A stretch of 64,000 bases of DNA from assembly GCF_007362475.1 (NCBI RefSeq), contig NZ_CP041687.1, positions 2,170,001 to 2,234,000 on the forward strand. The letters are read 5' to 3'. The position numbers were made by a program, and so were the translations under genes. This DNA is from Chryseobacterium sp. SNU WT5. Its GTDB lineage: Bacteria; Bacteroidota; Bacteroidia; Flavobacteriales; Weeksellaceae. Below, one piece after another: positions 44,906 to 54,021 of this stretch; the first letter of the stretch is position 1, and every line of letters starts with the position of its first letter. The notes under the pieces were generated by a model. The model did no database searches and had not been told where the DNA came from. It saw only the letters and a list, made by a program, of their open reading frames with translations.

Positions 44906-45859
44906 ATGCCAAATAAGGATAATACAGAAATAATTGCGTTCTATAATGTAGAGAATCTTTTTAATCCCGATCCTACACCAGTACATAAACTTGATCCCAC
45001 CATCTCCGGCTTAAAAAATTGGGACGAAAGGAAATACAATAACAAGCTTCTAAAAATAGCTCACGTTTTCAGATTAATCTTGGAAACGGAAGGAGAACTG
45101 CCCATGCTGATCGGATTGTCTGAAGTACAGGGTCAGAAACCTTTGGAAGAGTTAATCCAGTTAGAGCCTTTTGATGGTAATTATGGAATTGTTCACTATG
45201 AGTCAATGGATGAACGAGGAGTAGATGTTGCTTTTTTATACGATAAAGCAAAGGTCGAAATTATTTCATCTGAACCATTTTCATATTTTTTCACTATGGA
45301 TAATGGAAAATCAGAATATTACGACACTACTCGTGATGTGCTTTTTTGCAAAGTAAAATGTGCGGGTGTACTGATCAATCTATTTGTATTGCATTTGCCA
45401 AGCAAAAGAGAGCGGGATGTCAATAAATTCAAACGCGATTATATTTTAGCAGACCTAAATGCCAAAATCTCAGAATTACTTAAAAATGATAAAGATTCAG
45501 TAATCGTGATGGGTGATTTTAATGAAAATCCTGATGAAGATAATCTGAATAATTTCCTTTATGATGGCGATTTTAATAAGATATTATTAAATCCTTACAT
45601 CGATTTATTTAAAAATGGCGTATTTTCTACCTTTCATTACAAAAGTGGCTTGCTTTTTGACCAGATAATATTATCGCCAAAATTTTTTGATGAAGAATAT
45701 CCACTGAACTTTCAATTCGCAAAAGCTTTTAACCATCAGAAATTAAGAAATTGGGATAAAAAATCCTCAGAAAGACCGTTTAGAACTTATGCAGGAACCA
45801 GGTATCTAGGTGGTTATAGTGATCACTTACCTGTGATATCGGTTTTTTCGAGGGACTAA
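44906..45859 (+). CDS. Endonuclease/exonuclease/phosphatase family protein
   Basis: A 317-residue metal-dependent hydrolase. The N-terminal FYNVENLF, the LPMLIGLSEVQ motif with the catalytic glutamate, HLPSKRE, VMGDFNENPDE (metal/phosphate-binding Asp and Asn) and the final YSDHLPVI with the Asp-His pair are the EEP family signature. No signal peptide is obvious. The substrate (nucleic acid or phosphoester) is unknown. Confidence 0.9.
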   Translation: MPNKDNTEIIAFYNVENLFNPDPTPVHKLDPTISGLKNWDERKYNNKLLKIAHVFRLILETEGELPMLIGLSEVQGQKPLEELIQLEPFDGNYGIVHYESMDERGVDVAFLYDKAKVEIISSEPFSYFFTMDNGKSEYYDTTRDVLFCKVKCAGVLINLFVLHLPSKRERDVNKFKRDYILADLNAKISELLKNDKDSVIVMGDFNENPDEDNLNNFLYDGDFNKILLNPYIDLFKNGVFSTFHYKSGLLFDQIILSPKFFDEEYPLNFQFAKAFNHQKLRNWDKKSSERPFRTYAGTRYLGGYSDHLPVISVFSRD

Positions 45860-45897
45860 TTCTATAAAACGTTAATAACAGAAAAATTTTAAAAAAA

Positions 45898-46368
45898 ATG
45901 AAAAATGCAGTGAATGCCGAGTATCATTTAGATGCTATAGATAAGGAAATCATTTATATGCTAATGGATAATGCAAAATCCTCTCTAGCACAGATTTCAA
46001 AAAATGTTGGAATATCCACTACAGCGGTACACCAAAGAATAAAGAAATTGGAACAGGCTGGGGTTATAGAAAATTCTATTTCTTTTCTTAATCCTCGAAA
46101 GATTGGTTATAAAGTAGTCTCGTATATCGGGGTTTACTTAGAGCAACCTAGTCATTATCACGATGCCATAAAATCGTTAAATGACATCAATGAGGTAGTA
46201 GAAGCTCATTATACGACAGGGAATTACACCGTCTTTTTGAAGGTACTTTGTAAAGATAATGATCATTTAATGGAGATTCTGAACAAATTACAGAAATTAA
46301 AAGGAGTGACAAGAACAGAAACTTTTATATCCTTAGAACAAAGTATTAACAGACAATTGAAGGTTTGA
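45898..46368 (+). CDS. Lrp/AsnC family transcriptional regulator
   Basis: A 156-residue feast/famine regulator. The winged helix-turn-helix (about 12-62) includes AQISKNVGISTTAVHQRIKKL, and the effector-binding RAM domain follows from about 75. These proteins respond to amino acids and form octamers on DNA. A strong terminator follows, and the next gene, deoC, is 170 bases further on, so direct regulation of that gene is not shown. Confidence 0.92.
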   Translation: MKNAVNAEYHLDAIDKEIIYMLMDNAKSSLAQISKNVGISTTAVHQRIKKLEQAGVIENSISFLNPRKIGYKVVSYIGVYLEQPSHYHDAIKSLNDINEVVEAHYTTGNYTVFLKVLCKDNDHLMEILNKLQKLKGVTRTETFISLEQSINRQLKV

Positions 46369-46398
46369 ACAATGAATTTATAAATACTAATTACAAAA

Positions 46399-46425
46399 AT
46401 ACATTTCGTTAGAAATGTATTTTTT
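46399..46425 (+). terminator. Rho-independent terminator after the Lrp gene
   Basis: A 9-base perfect stem ATACATTTC/GAAATGTAT with a GTTA loop and a TTTTT tail, 30 bases after the stop. Confidence 0.85.
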
Positions 46426-46538
46426 GTTCCAGTTGATGACCACTATTTTCAGTACAAATCATTTTCATTTGTATATAATTAGCTAATTTTACATATCATA
46501 AGAAATTCAAAAATATTTTCTAATTAACTCCTGAATTT

Positions 46539-47537
46539 ATGCAAAAGACATTAGAAAAAAAATCGAGCAACCCTATGCATGATCATAGTGAACAAAGAAA
46601 TAAAGGTCTTCCCTTTAATACCAAATATTTCGATAGGATCAATATTAACCGAAGCGCAGTTGATCGTCGCGTTACAACTTTGGGTGGACGAAGAAGTGTG
46701 AAAAAAGAGTTTCAAGCAGCTTGGCTTTTAAAAGCAATTTCTATGATTGACCTGACCACCTTGGCAGGCGACGATACCCGTGGAAATGTTCTGCGCTTGT
46801 GCGAAAAAGCGAAGAATCCCGTTCGACAGGATATTTTAAAGGCTTTACAAATGCAGAATGCCAACCTTACCACGGGTGCGGTTTGCGTATACCATAATTT
46901 AATTCCTTACGCAAAGGAAGCGCTGAAAGGAAGTACGATACCGATTGCAGCAGTATCAACAGGTTTTCCAGCGGGTCAAATTTCGCTTGAAGAAAAAATT
47001 ACAGAAATCAAAAAATCAGTTGCCGCCGGTGCAACCGAAATCGATATTGTTATTTCTCGAGCATTGGTTTTAGAATCAAAATGGAAAGAACTTTACGACG
47101 AAATCAAATTGTGTCGCGAAGCTTGTGGCGATGCACACATGAAAACCATTTTGGCAACGGGTGAAATTCCAACATATACTAAAGTAGCAAAAGCATCTTG
47201 GGTAGCCATGATGGCCGGTTCGGATTTTATCAAAACATCTACCGGAAAAGAATCCGTGAATGCAACTCTAGCCGTGAGTTTGGTGATGATTCGTTGTATT
47301 CGTGATTATTATGAATTAACGGGTGTCAAAATAGGTTACAAGCCAGCGGGCGGAATCCAAAAAGCAAAACAGGCTCTCGATTATTTAATTCTGATCAAGG
47401 AAGAATTAGGAAACGAATGGTTAACTCCCAACCTTTTCAGATTCGGTGCAAGTTCCCTTTTGGGTGATATTGAGCGACAATTAGAGCATTACGTCACTGG
47501 CCGATATAGTGCAGGATTCAGACATCCAATGGCATAG
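46539..47537 (+). CDS. deoC: Deoxyribose-phosphate aldolase
   Basis: A 332-residue class I aldolase that splits 2-deoxyribose 5-phosphate into glyceraldehyde 3-phosphate and acetaldehyde. The Schiff-base lysine is K232 in FIKTSTGK, with the proton-relay lysine K202 (MKTILATGE) and D169 (EIDIVISRA). The protein is longer than E. coli DeoC by a 60-residue N-terminal extension, as in the eukaryote-like branch. The next gene, an ALDH16-like aldehyde dehydrogenase, could oxidise the acetaldehyde. Confidence 0.95.
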   Translation: MQKTLEKKSSNPMHDHSEQRNKGLPFNTKYFDRININRSAVDRRVTTLGGRRSVKKEFQAAWLLKAISMIDLTTLAGDDTRGNVLRLCEKAKNPVRQDILKALQMQNANLTTGAVCVYHNLIPYAKEALKGSTIPIAAVSTGFPAGQISLEEKITEIKKSVAAGATEIDIVISRALVLESKWKELYDEIKLCREACGDAHMKTILATGEIPTYTKVAKASWVAMMAGSDFIKTSTGKESVNATLAVSLVMIRCIRDYYELTGVKIGYKPAGGIQKAKQALDYLILIKEELGNEWLTPNLFRFGASSLLGDIERQLEHYVTGRYSAGFRHPMA

Positions 47538-47545
47538 TTTGTAAT

Positions 47546-47675
47546 ACGGAACGAAGCAAACGGGTACTGAGCGAAGTTGAAGTAGGGCGCACATTTCCGC
47601 CCTCCGTTCCCGCTTTTTTCATCCGCTGCCACGGATGAAAAAGAGCTCCACTCAGGTCGGGGCGCAGTGGGAACC
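47546..47675. repeat. Degenerate intergenic repeat, family R1, copy D (reverse orientation)
   Basis: Read on the minus strand it begins GCGCCCCGACCTGAGTGG, like copy C. Inside is a perfect 11-base hairpin TTTTTCATCCG/CGGATGAAAAA (47615-47625 and 47632-47642). The plus-strand end has a CTGAGCGAAGTTGAAG motif related to the CTTCGACAAGCTCAG motif in copy C. It follows deoC by a few bases and could also stop deoC transcription. Confidence 0.6.
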
Positions 47676-47773
47676 CAATATAAAGAAAGGTTATAATAAT
47701 AAATACTTAGATTTTTAAAAGCGTAAAATCACATTGTTTTTTTTGCTCTTTTGAGAAATTTAAAAAAAATAAA

Positions 47774-47797
47774 AACTTTTGTGACTTTTGTGGTTAA
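47774..47797 (-). repeat. Second intergenic repeat, family R2, copy 1
   Basis: AACTTTTGTGACTTTTGTGG and four more bases; its reverse complement starts TTAACCACAAAAGTCAC. A relative is at 60554-60579. The rest of the 315-base deoC-ALDH spacer holds nothing else that I can assign. Confidence 0.45.
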
Positions 47798-47852
47798 TAT
47801 CACATCAATATATTAACACATCACCAAATTATCACATGATCAAATCTACATA

Positions 47853-50246
47853 ATGGAAATCAAAGAAATATACAACACTATGGTTTACGGTCCAGCTCCA
47901 GAAAGCGCAGCTGCTGCTGTGGAATTTTTAGAAAATCATAACCGAAGTTTTGACTTGTTCATTGGCGGTGAATGGGTAAAACCGCACTCCAAGAAATACA
48001 TGGATTCCAACAATCCATCCAATAAAGAATTTTTAGCAAAAGTAGCCGAAGGTGATGAAAACGATGTTGATAAAGCTGTGATGGCAGCCAATAGCGCCCT
48101 CGCAAACTGGGTAAACATTGGAGGTTTCGAACGTGCAAAATATTTGTACGCTATCGCAAGACAGATTCAAAAGCACTCCAGATTATTTGCAGTTCTTGAA
48201 ACATTAGACAACGGAAAATCAATTCGCGAAACCCGCGATATCGATATTCCAATTGTTGCAAGACATTTCTACCATCATGCAGGTTGGGCAAAACTCATGG
48301 ATACCGAATTCAGAGATTATCAGGAAGTAGGTGTTATCGGACAAATCATTCCGTGGAATTTTCCTTTAATGATGCTTTCCTGGAAAGTAGCTCCGGCTTT
48401 AGCCATGGGAAATACGATCGTTTTGAAACCGGCAGAATACACCTCTTTAACTGCCTTGCTTTTCGCTGAGATCTGTGAAAAAATCGGCTTGCCAAAAGGT
48501 GTTGTAAACGTAGTTACCGGTCTTGGAACAGTTGCTGGGAATGCTTTAGTAAATCACAAAGATATTCAGAAAGTTGCCTTCACTGGTTCTACCAAAGTGG
48601 GCAAAATCTTAAGAACAAATATTGCCGGAACAGGTAAGAAAATATCTCTGGAATTAGGAGGTAAATCACCGTTCATCGTTTTCGAAGATGCAGATCTGGA
48701 TTCTGCAGTAGAAGGAATTGTAGATGCGATCTGGTTCAATCAAGGACAGGTTTGTTGTGCAGGTTCCAGACTGTTAATTCAGGAATCAGTCTCTGAAGTA
48801 TTTTACAAAAAACTTCGTGCAAGAATGGAAACGCTTCGTATCGGCGATCCAATGGATAAAGCAGTCGATATGGGTTCCATCATTGATCCGATCCAGTTAA
48901 AAAGCATTAAAGAGATGGTGAAAATCGGAATTGATGAAGGTTGCACGATTTATCAACCAAAAAATGGCGTTCCAGAAAATGGATGGTTTTATCCACCGAC
49001 ATTATTTACAGATGTTCCGACCAGCGCCGTCATCGCGCAAGAGGAGATCTTCGGACCGGTTTTGGTCGCTATGACCTTCCGTTCGCATTCGGAGGCTGTT
49101 GCTTTGGCGAATAATACAAGATACGGTTTGGCTTCAAGTGTCTGGACAGAAAATATCAATTTAGCTTTAGATATTGCTCCAAAAATTAAAGCAGGAAGCG
49201 TTTGGATCAACTGTACGAATCAGTTTGACGCCGCTGCAGGTTTTGGTGGTTACCGAGAATCCGGTTTCGGAAGGGAAGGTGGAAAAGAAGGTTTGTATGA
49301 ATATATGAAACCTAAAGTGGAGGCTGAATTTACTTCAAAACCAATTGTACCAAAAGCTGAAAAACCCAAAGACGCTAAAAAAGTTGAAAATACTTTGGCA
49401 GAAATCGACCGTACAACAAAAATGTACATCGGTGGTAAACAGGCTCGCCCAGATGGTGGGTACAGTACTGAAATAAAAAATGCCTTCGGTGAATACATTG
49501 GTGAGGTTTCAGAAGGTAACAGAAAAGACATCAGAAATGCCGTTGAAGCAGCACACGCAGAAAAATCCTGGGGTGGAATGACGGGGCATTCCAGAGCACA
49601 GGTTTTATACTATATCGCAGAAAACTTAGCGATCCGTTCAGAAGAATTCGCGGAGAGAATTGTTGAAATGACCAACCAATCTTTAGAATCTGCTCAGGAC
49701 GAGGTTGGGAAATCGATCGAAAGAATTTATACATATGCAGCTTACGCCGATAAATATGATGGTGCTGCACATTCTACCGTTCAGAGAATGGTGACTTTTG
49801 CCATGCCGGAAGCAATTGGCGTGATGGCCATTATTTGTCCAGATGAAAATCCGTTGTTAGGATTTATTTCTACGGTAATTCCCGCCATTGCGATGGGAAA
49901 TAGAGTGGTCGTAATTCCGTCTGAAAAACACCCTTTTTCAGCAACCGATTTCTATCAGATCTTAGAAACTTCGGATGTTCCTGCAGGGACGGTAAATATT
50001 GTAACCGGACCAAAAGAAGAATTAGCCGGTGAACTTGCTAAACATTATAATATTGAAGGGATCTGGTATTTCGGAACAGCTGAAGGAAGTAAAAATATCG
50101 AATTACAATCTACAGATTCTATGAAACGTTCCTGGGTGAATTTCGGAAAATACAGAAACTGGCTAAATCCAGCCCATGGAGAAGGTCAGGAGTTTCTAAG
50201 ACATGCTACAGAGATTAAAAATATTTGGATTCCTTACGGCGCTTAG
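47853..50246 (+). CDS. Two-domain (ALDH16-like) aldehyde dehydrogenase
   Basis: A 797-residue protein with two aldehyde dehydrogenase modules. The first (1 to about 500) is complete, with the general base in LELGGKSPF and the catalytic nucleophile at C301 in GQVCCAGSR. The second (about 530-797) starts MYIGGKQARPDGGY and keeps the NAD-fold part (FAMPEAIGVMAIICP) but lacks a catalytic cysteine motif and is shorter. This arrangement is that of the ALDH16 family, where only the first module is active in bacteria. Beside deoC it may clear acetaldehyde. A frameshifted tandem duplication is ruled out by continuous reading through both modules. Confidence 0.88.
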   Translation: MEIKEIYNTMVYGPAPESAAAAVEFLENHNRSFDLFIGGEWVKPHSKKYMDSNNPSNKEFLAKVAEGDENDVDKAVMAANSALANWVNIGGFERAKYLYAIARQIQKHSRLFAVLETLDNGKSIRETRDIDIPIVARHFYHHAGWAKLMDTEFRDYQEVGVIGQIIPWNFPLMMLSWKVAPALAMGNTIVLKPAEYTSLTALLFAEICEKIGLPKGVVNVVTGLGTVAGNALVNHKDIQKVAFTGSTKVGKILRTNIAGTGKKISLELGGKSPFIVFEDADLDSAVEGIVDAIWFNQGQVCCAGSRLLIQESVSEVFYKKLRARMETLRIGDPMDKAVDMGSIIDPIQLKSIKEMVKIGIDEGCTIYQPKNGVPENGWFYPPTLFTDVPTSAVIAQEEIFGPVLVAMTFRSHSEAVALANNTRYGLASSVWTENINLALDIAPKIKAGSVWINCTNQFDAAAGFGGYRESGFGREGGKEGLYEYMKPKVEAEFTSKPIVPKAEKPKDAKKVENTLAEIDRTTKMYIGGKQARPDGGYSTEIKNAFGEYIGEVSEGNRKDIRNAVEAAHAEKSWGGMTGHSRAQVLYYIAENLAIRSEEFAERIVEMTNQSLESAQDEVGKSIERIYTYAAYADKYDGAAHSTVQRMVTFAMPEAIGVMAIICPDENPLLGFISTVIPAIAMGNRVVVIPSEKHPFSATDFYQILETSDVPAGTVNIVTGPKEELAGELAKHYNIEGIWYFGTAEGSKNIELQSTDSMKRSWVNFGKYRNWLNPAHGEGQEFLRHATEIKNIWIPYGA

Positions 50247-50262
50247 GATTTTTAAAGTACAT

Positions 50263-50292
50263 AAAAAACCATGCATTATGCATGGTTTTTTT
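50263..50292. terminator. Bidirectional terminator between the ALDH gene and the Lys-rich gene
   Basis: A stem of about 13 bases (AAAAAACCATGCA with TGCATGGTTTTTT) around a TTA loop, with T runs on each strand, between two convergent stops. Confidence 0.88.
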
Positions 50293-50311
50293 ATGGGGAA
50301 TTGTTTGAAAA

Positions 50312-50608
50312 TTATTTTGTTTCTTTTTTTACATAATCTTTGGTGTCTTCATAACCTTCTTTAACTGCTTTCCCACCTTTTTTAGCAGTTTTATCTGTCC
50401 ATTTTGCACCTTTTTTGATTCCTTTCTTTGTCGCTTTTGCTCCTTTTTTCACCGTTTTCCCGGTCCATTCTGCGCCTTTTTTTACGGTTGTTCCTACTGC
50501 TTTTGCATCTTGTTTAACCTCTTGTTTTAAAGTAGGTTTTGCATCTTGTGCAGAAACCATTACTGCAAATAAAACTATTGCTGCTAATGATAATAACTTC
50601 GTTTTCAT
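50312..50608 (-). CDS. Secreted lysine-rich protein with four 11-residue repeats
   Basis: A 98-residue protein: signal peptide 1-20 (ending VSAQ), a Lys/Asp/Val stretch (21-42), then four consecutive 11-residue repeats at 43-53, 54-64, 65-75 and 76-86. They read KKGAEWTGKTV, KKGAKATKKGI, KKGAKWTDKTA and KKGGKAVKEGY, followed by a basic tail. The 11-residue period suggests an amphipathic 11/3 helix as in LEA group 3 proteins and apolipoproteins. Function is unknown; desiccation or membrane binding is a guess. The ATG at 50608 is used because it begins the signal peptide; an earlier start at 50647 lacks that benefit. Confidence 0.75.
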   Translation of the reverse strand: MKTKLLSLAAIVLFAVMVSAQDAKPTLKQEVKQDAKAVGTTVKKGAEWTGKTVKKGAKATKKGIKKGAKWTDKTAKKGGKAVKEGYEDTKDYVKKETK

Positions 50609-50713
50609 CCTGATCAATTTTATTGTTAATTCGGTTAGTAATTTCACATATTAAGCCAATATTGAAATGAAAATATTTTTAACTATAAATTAACGCTTTC
50701 ATATTTAAATTGA

Positions 50714-50721
50714 TATTTTTG
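50714..50721 (+). promoter_or_regulatory. -7 box (TATTTTTG) of the GH25 gene
   Basis: TATTTTTG lies 7 bases before ATG 50729 in the divergent spacer with the Lys-rich gene. Confidence 0.45.
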
Positions 50722-50728
50722 CAGCTTC

Positions 50729-51592
50729 ATGGCCAGGAAAACAATTAAAAGAAAAACCAAAAGAAAAATTCATAAAAAGCGCAAAAGGCATTTTCTTCTG
50801 CGTCGTGAAATATTGCTGTTCTTTCTCGTCGTTGCATTGCTTGGAACTGGTTTTTATTTAAAGCAGAAAGTTTCGTTTTACTACGCCATGTATTTCAATA
50901 AATTCGAACATAAAAGGCTTTCGAATTCGGAAAAGGAAGAAAATAGAATCAATCGCATCATTGGTGATTATGCCGATAAAACCTTTGGGATGGATATTTC
51001 TCATTATCAAAGGAAAGAAGATATTGCCTGGGATAGTTTAAGCATAGGAAATCGATCTATTCCACTTAAATTTGTGGTTCTTCGGGCAACTATGGGAAAC
51101 CGAACTGCTGATAAGCATTTTGACGATTTCTGGAAACTCTCAAAAAAGCATGAGCTTATTCGTGGTGCGTATCATTTTTACAGAGCAGATGAAGATCCCG
51201 TAATGCAGGCTAATAATTTTCTGTCAAATGTAAAATTAGAATCTGGAGATTTGCCACCGATTTTAGATATTGAAAAAATCCCCAAACGAAAATCGACTAA
51301 AAAATTAATTGAAGATTTAAAGATCTGGTGCCGAATTGTTGAGGAAGCATACGGCGTAAAACCGATTATTTATACCTATTATCATTACCACAAGGATTTT
51401 CTAAAAGGCGAGTTTGATGACTATCCACTTTGGTTAGCGAACTATAATGATGTTCCGCAACCTACAGCAGATAATGAATGGGAAATCTGGCAATTCACTG
51501 AAAATGGAATTGTTTATGGAATTAATACCAAAGTCGATTTGAACGTTTTCAATGGAAATATGTGGTCGCTGAAAAGACTGACTTTGGATTAA
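50729..51592 (+). CDS. Glycoside hydrolase family 25 (muramidase/lysozyme-like), membrane-anchored
   Basis: A 287-residue protein. The first 22 residues are extremely basic (Lys/Arg), followed by one hydrophobic helix (about 27-45), so it is anchored in the inner membrane with the enzyme outside. The GH25 domain (about 85-285) begins with GMDISHYQ (D89) and carries the catalytic D-x-E pair D180/E182 in PPILDIEK. GH25 enzymes cleave the N-acetylmuramic acid-N-acetylglucosamine bond. A role in cell-wall remodelling is likely. Confidence 0.92.
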   Translation: MARKTIKRKTKRKIHKKRKRHFLLRREILLFFLVVALLGTGFYLKQKVSFYYAMYFNKFEHKRLSNSEKEENRINRIIGDYADKTFGMDISHYQRKEDIAWDSLSIGNRSIPLKFVVLRATMGNRTADKHFDDFWKLSKKHELIRGAYHFYRADEDPVMQANNFLSNVKLESGDLPPILDIEKIPKRKSTKKLIEDLKIWCRIVEEAYGVKPIIYTYYHYHKDFLKGEFDDYPLWLANYNDVPQPTADNEWEIWQFTENGIVYGINTKVDLNVFNGNMWSLKRLTLD

Positions 51593-51597
51593 CAAAA

Positions 51598-51621
51598 AAA
51601 GGATGCCCGCGAGCATCCTTT
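51598..51621. terminator. Bidirectional terminator between the GH25 and thioredoxin-like genes
   Basis: A perfect 9-base stem AAAGGATGC/GCATCCTTT with a 6-base loop, 6 bases past one stop and 20 past the other. An A run precedes it, giving a U run on the minus strand. Confidence 0.85.
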
Positions 51622-51640
51622 ATAAATTATATAAAATGAA

Positions 51641-52816
51641 TTATTTGATTTTATCCAATATAGCCTGAGTTTCGCCATATTCCTGACTTTCTTTCTTAGC
51701 CAACTCAATTGCCTTTGTCGCCCAAGTTTTAGCATTTACCTTATCTCCCATTTTGAAATAAAGATTTGCTACGGTGTCCGTATTTGCATATCCTTCTTGT
51801 AATTTAACAGACTGTTTTGCCCAAAGTAAAGCATGGTCTAAAGCTACTTTGTCAGTTGCGTTTTCAAAGAAGTTCCAGGCAATAGAATTAAGCTCATTTG
51901 AACTAAAATCAGAAGATGTACCGTCTTTGTAGTATTCGATCGCCAACTTTTGATATCCAGCCGAATCTTTATTCATAGTAGCAACTCTCATTTTTGTTTT
52001 CAATAATAAGGGTTTTACCTCTTCTTCAGACATAGTTTTTCGAGCTTCTGCAACATATTTCTTTTCATCAAAAACTTTCGTTGTCTTGTCATAAGAAGTA
52101 TTGAAGAGAGAATTCAATTTGAAGTTATTAAGCGTTTTATTATAATTTTCCTCTGGCATTACCTTTAATAATTCCTCTTTACGAGAAATAAATTGCGGAT
52201 AAAGAGGAGAATTAGAATCTTTCGTTAAAGAAAAAAGATAAGAGAAATCTTCTTGATCCATCGGCTCTTTCTTTTGATTAAAATAAATCGCAGCTGCTTT
52301 CGTCGCTAAATCCGGATCTGCAAAAGCATAAACTTTAATAAAGCTTTTCAAAAATTCTGGATTTTTATCACCAGCTTCAAATCTCTTTTTAAGAGCTCCC
52401 ATCTGTTTTGCAGGATCTATCGCGTCTTTACCAACGTTAATAAATTCTGGAGCGTCATAATAAGAAGTAACACGATGGATCAATTCCCCATCTCCGTTGA
52501 TGAAAAGATAAGTTGGATAAGCTCTTACGTTGTATTTCTTTGCAATTTCGATTCCTTCCCCTTTTTCCATATCAATTTTCGAATTGACGAAATTGGCATT
52601 GTAGAAATTCCCAACTGTTTCCTGTGGAAAAACGTTTTTCGCCATCTGTTTACATGGTCCACACCATGTAGTATAAGCGTCTAGGAAAAGTAATTTATTT
52701 TCTTTCTTAGCAGTGGCCAGGAGCTCTTTGAAGGATTTGTTTTCCTCAAATTTCATTCCCTGTCCAAAGGTGATGATGCTGAACAACACCAATAAGATTA
52801 ATGATATTTTTTTCAT
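51641..52816 (-). CDS. Thioredoxin family protein, periplasmic, with helical C-terminal extension
   Basis: A 391-residue exported protein. The signal peptide is about 1-19. The thioredoxin domain (about 25-145) has the redox motif WCGPC (C52, C55), the cis-proline region RAYPTYLF, and TTW before the motif. The last 240 residues are TPR-like alpha-helices. The architecture is common in Bacteroidota and suggests a periplasmic disulfide reductase or isomerase with protein partners. Its stop is 20 bases from a shared terminator. Confidence 0.88.
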   Translation of the reverse strand: MKKISLILLVLFSIITFGQGMKFEENKSFKELLATAKKENKLLFLDAYTTWCGPCKQMAKNVFPQETVGNFYNANFVNSKIDMEKGEGIEIAKKYNVRAYPTYLFINGDGELIHRVTSYYDAPEFINVGKDAIDPAKQMGALKKRFEAGDKNPEFLKSFIKVYAFADPDLATKAAAIYFNQKKEPMDQEDFSYLFSLTKDSNSPLYPQFISRKEELLKVMPEENYNKTLNNFKLNSLFNTSYDKTTKVFDEKKYVAEARKTMSEEEVKPLLLKTKMRVATMNKDSAGYQKLAIEYYKDGTSSDFSSNELNSIAWNFFENATDKVALDHALLWAKQSVKLQEGYANTDTVANLYFKMGDKVNAKTWATKAIELAKKESQEYGETQAILDKIK

Positions 52817-52881
52817 TTTTTTAAAATTTATTAAGATGCTAAAATAATGTATTCTGTTTAAAAGAGGATTGAAACCGATAT

Positions 52882-53700
52882 TTATTTTTGAACTTTTACG
52901 TCGAGATTAATTGCGGGACTTACCATAGGAACGTTTTTCCATTCTCCCAAATAATTTCTGTAGATGGTTTTATTTCCCATCAATGCGCCACTCATATAGA
53001 ATCGTCCGTTAAAATTACTCAAAAGCTGAATCCCGACATAGAAATTATCTTTCATCCAAATGTTATTTTTTGAAACATTAAAACTATAAGTGTTGTCTAT
53101 AATTTTATCTGAAGTAATTTCATCGTGTAGATCTTCGCTAAGAATCGGATTTAGATTTTTATCATAGATCGTAAACCTGATAAAAACGGGTTTGTCGCTT
53201 TCAAAACTTGAAATATTAATGTTGATCTTTTCGATTTTAGTCTTTTTATTCGTCTTAAAAAGCATTGCAATTTCTTTTGACCGGTCTTCACTTTCTTTTG
53301 AAGGATTATGGCCGATCTGTATTTTTTTAGTTTTCGTATTGATGCCCCAATTCTTTTTTACAAATTTTCCAGGAATAATTTTGACTTCCTCAATATTGCT
53401 CACTTTCTGTGTCAAGAGAATTTTATGTGAAGTTTGTTTTAGAAACTGCGCTACAGGAATGGTGTATTTTTCAAAACCACCCACTTCAATTTTTAAATTT
53501 GTTTTCGGATTAACGTTTGTTAAATCGATTTTAAAATTTCCGTTTTCATCAGCGATCGTTCCGGTGTTTTGATTACCTATTCCTATTTTGGCGTAGGGAA
53601 CTGGTTGGTTTTCTTCTTTGGATAAAATGGTTCCTGAAATTGCTTGCGCATTCATTAAAAATCCAAGAAATAGAATAAAAAGTAAAGATGCTTTTTTCAT
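52882..53700 (-). CDS. Exported protein with carboxypeptidase-regulatory-like domain
   Basis: A 272-residue protein with signal peptide 1-19 and a CarboxypepD_reg-like beta-sandwich (about 20-105) carrying GTILSKEENQPVPYAKIG and GTIADENGNFKID. The remainder (about 110-272) is a second beta-rich domain with several aromatic residues; I do not recognise it. It precedes the thioredoxin-like gene by 65 bases on the same strand, so the two may be co-transcribed. Confidence 0.8.
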   Translation of the reverse strand: MKKASLLFILFLGFLMNAQAISGTILSKEENQPVPYAKIGIGNQNTGTIADENGNFKIDLTNVNPKTNLKIEVGGFEKYTIPVAQFLKQTSHKILLTQKVSNIEEVKIIPGKFVKKNWGINTKTKKIQIGHNPSKESEDRSKEIAMLFKTNKKTKIEKININISSFESDKPVFIRFTIYDKNLNPILSEDLHDEITSDKIIDNTYSFNVSKNNIWMKDNFYVGIQLLSNFNGRFYMSGALMGNKTIYRNYLGEWKNVPMVSPAINLDVKVQK

Positions 53701-53820
53701 ATATTATTTTTCAGCAAATATTAGAAAATTATTGATAAAAGTATCCTAACGAATTGTTAAACAAAATCGAGTGAGAGTTATATTTTTCTTAATAGCGTAA
53801 AGTTAATTTTAAGCGAAGAT

Positions 53821-53946
53821 CTACGCCCCGACCTGAACGGAACTCTTTTTTATTTTTAGAGAATTTGGTTTGGTGATGCCGGAAAATAAAAAAAGTGGGA
53901 GTCCTTCGACAAGCTCAGGATAAATTCAAGCGGGAAAAGGCGCCCA
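53821..53946. repeat. Degenerate intergenic repeat, family R1, copy C
   Basis: Starts CTACGCCCCGACCTGAACGG. An interrupted inverted repeat TTTTTATTTT/AAAATAAAAA lies inside, followed by CCTTCGACAAGCTCAGGATA, a motif widely dispersed in Bacteroidota genomes. It ends AAGCGGGAAAAGGCGCCC. It occupies most of the 320-base gap before the ABC-F gene. Confidence 0.65.
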
Positions 53947-53980
53947 AAAAATACAAGAATATATACCCGTTTAATTTCCG

Positions 53981-53988
53981 TACTTTTG
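53981..53988 (+). promoter_or_regulatory. -7 box (TACTTTTG) of the ABC-F gene
   Basis: TACTTTTG lies 33 bases before ATG 54022, just past repeat copy C. Confidence 0.45.
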
Positions 53989-54021
53989 CACCTTTCAAAA
54001 ATCATATAGTCCAAATCTACA

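Noticed and set aside
47853-50246. Aldehyde dehydrogenase gene as a tandem duplication joined by error
   Set aside because: The frame is continuous, the second module differs in length and lacks the catalytic Cys, and the arrangement matches a known family (ALDH16).
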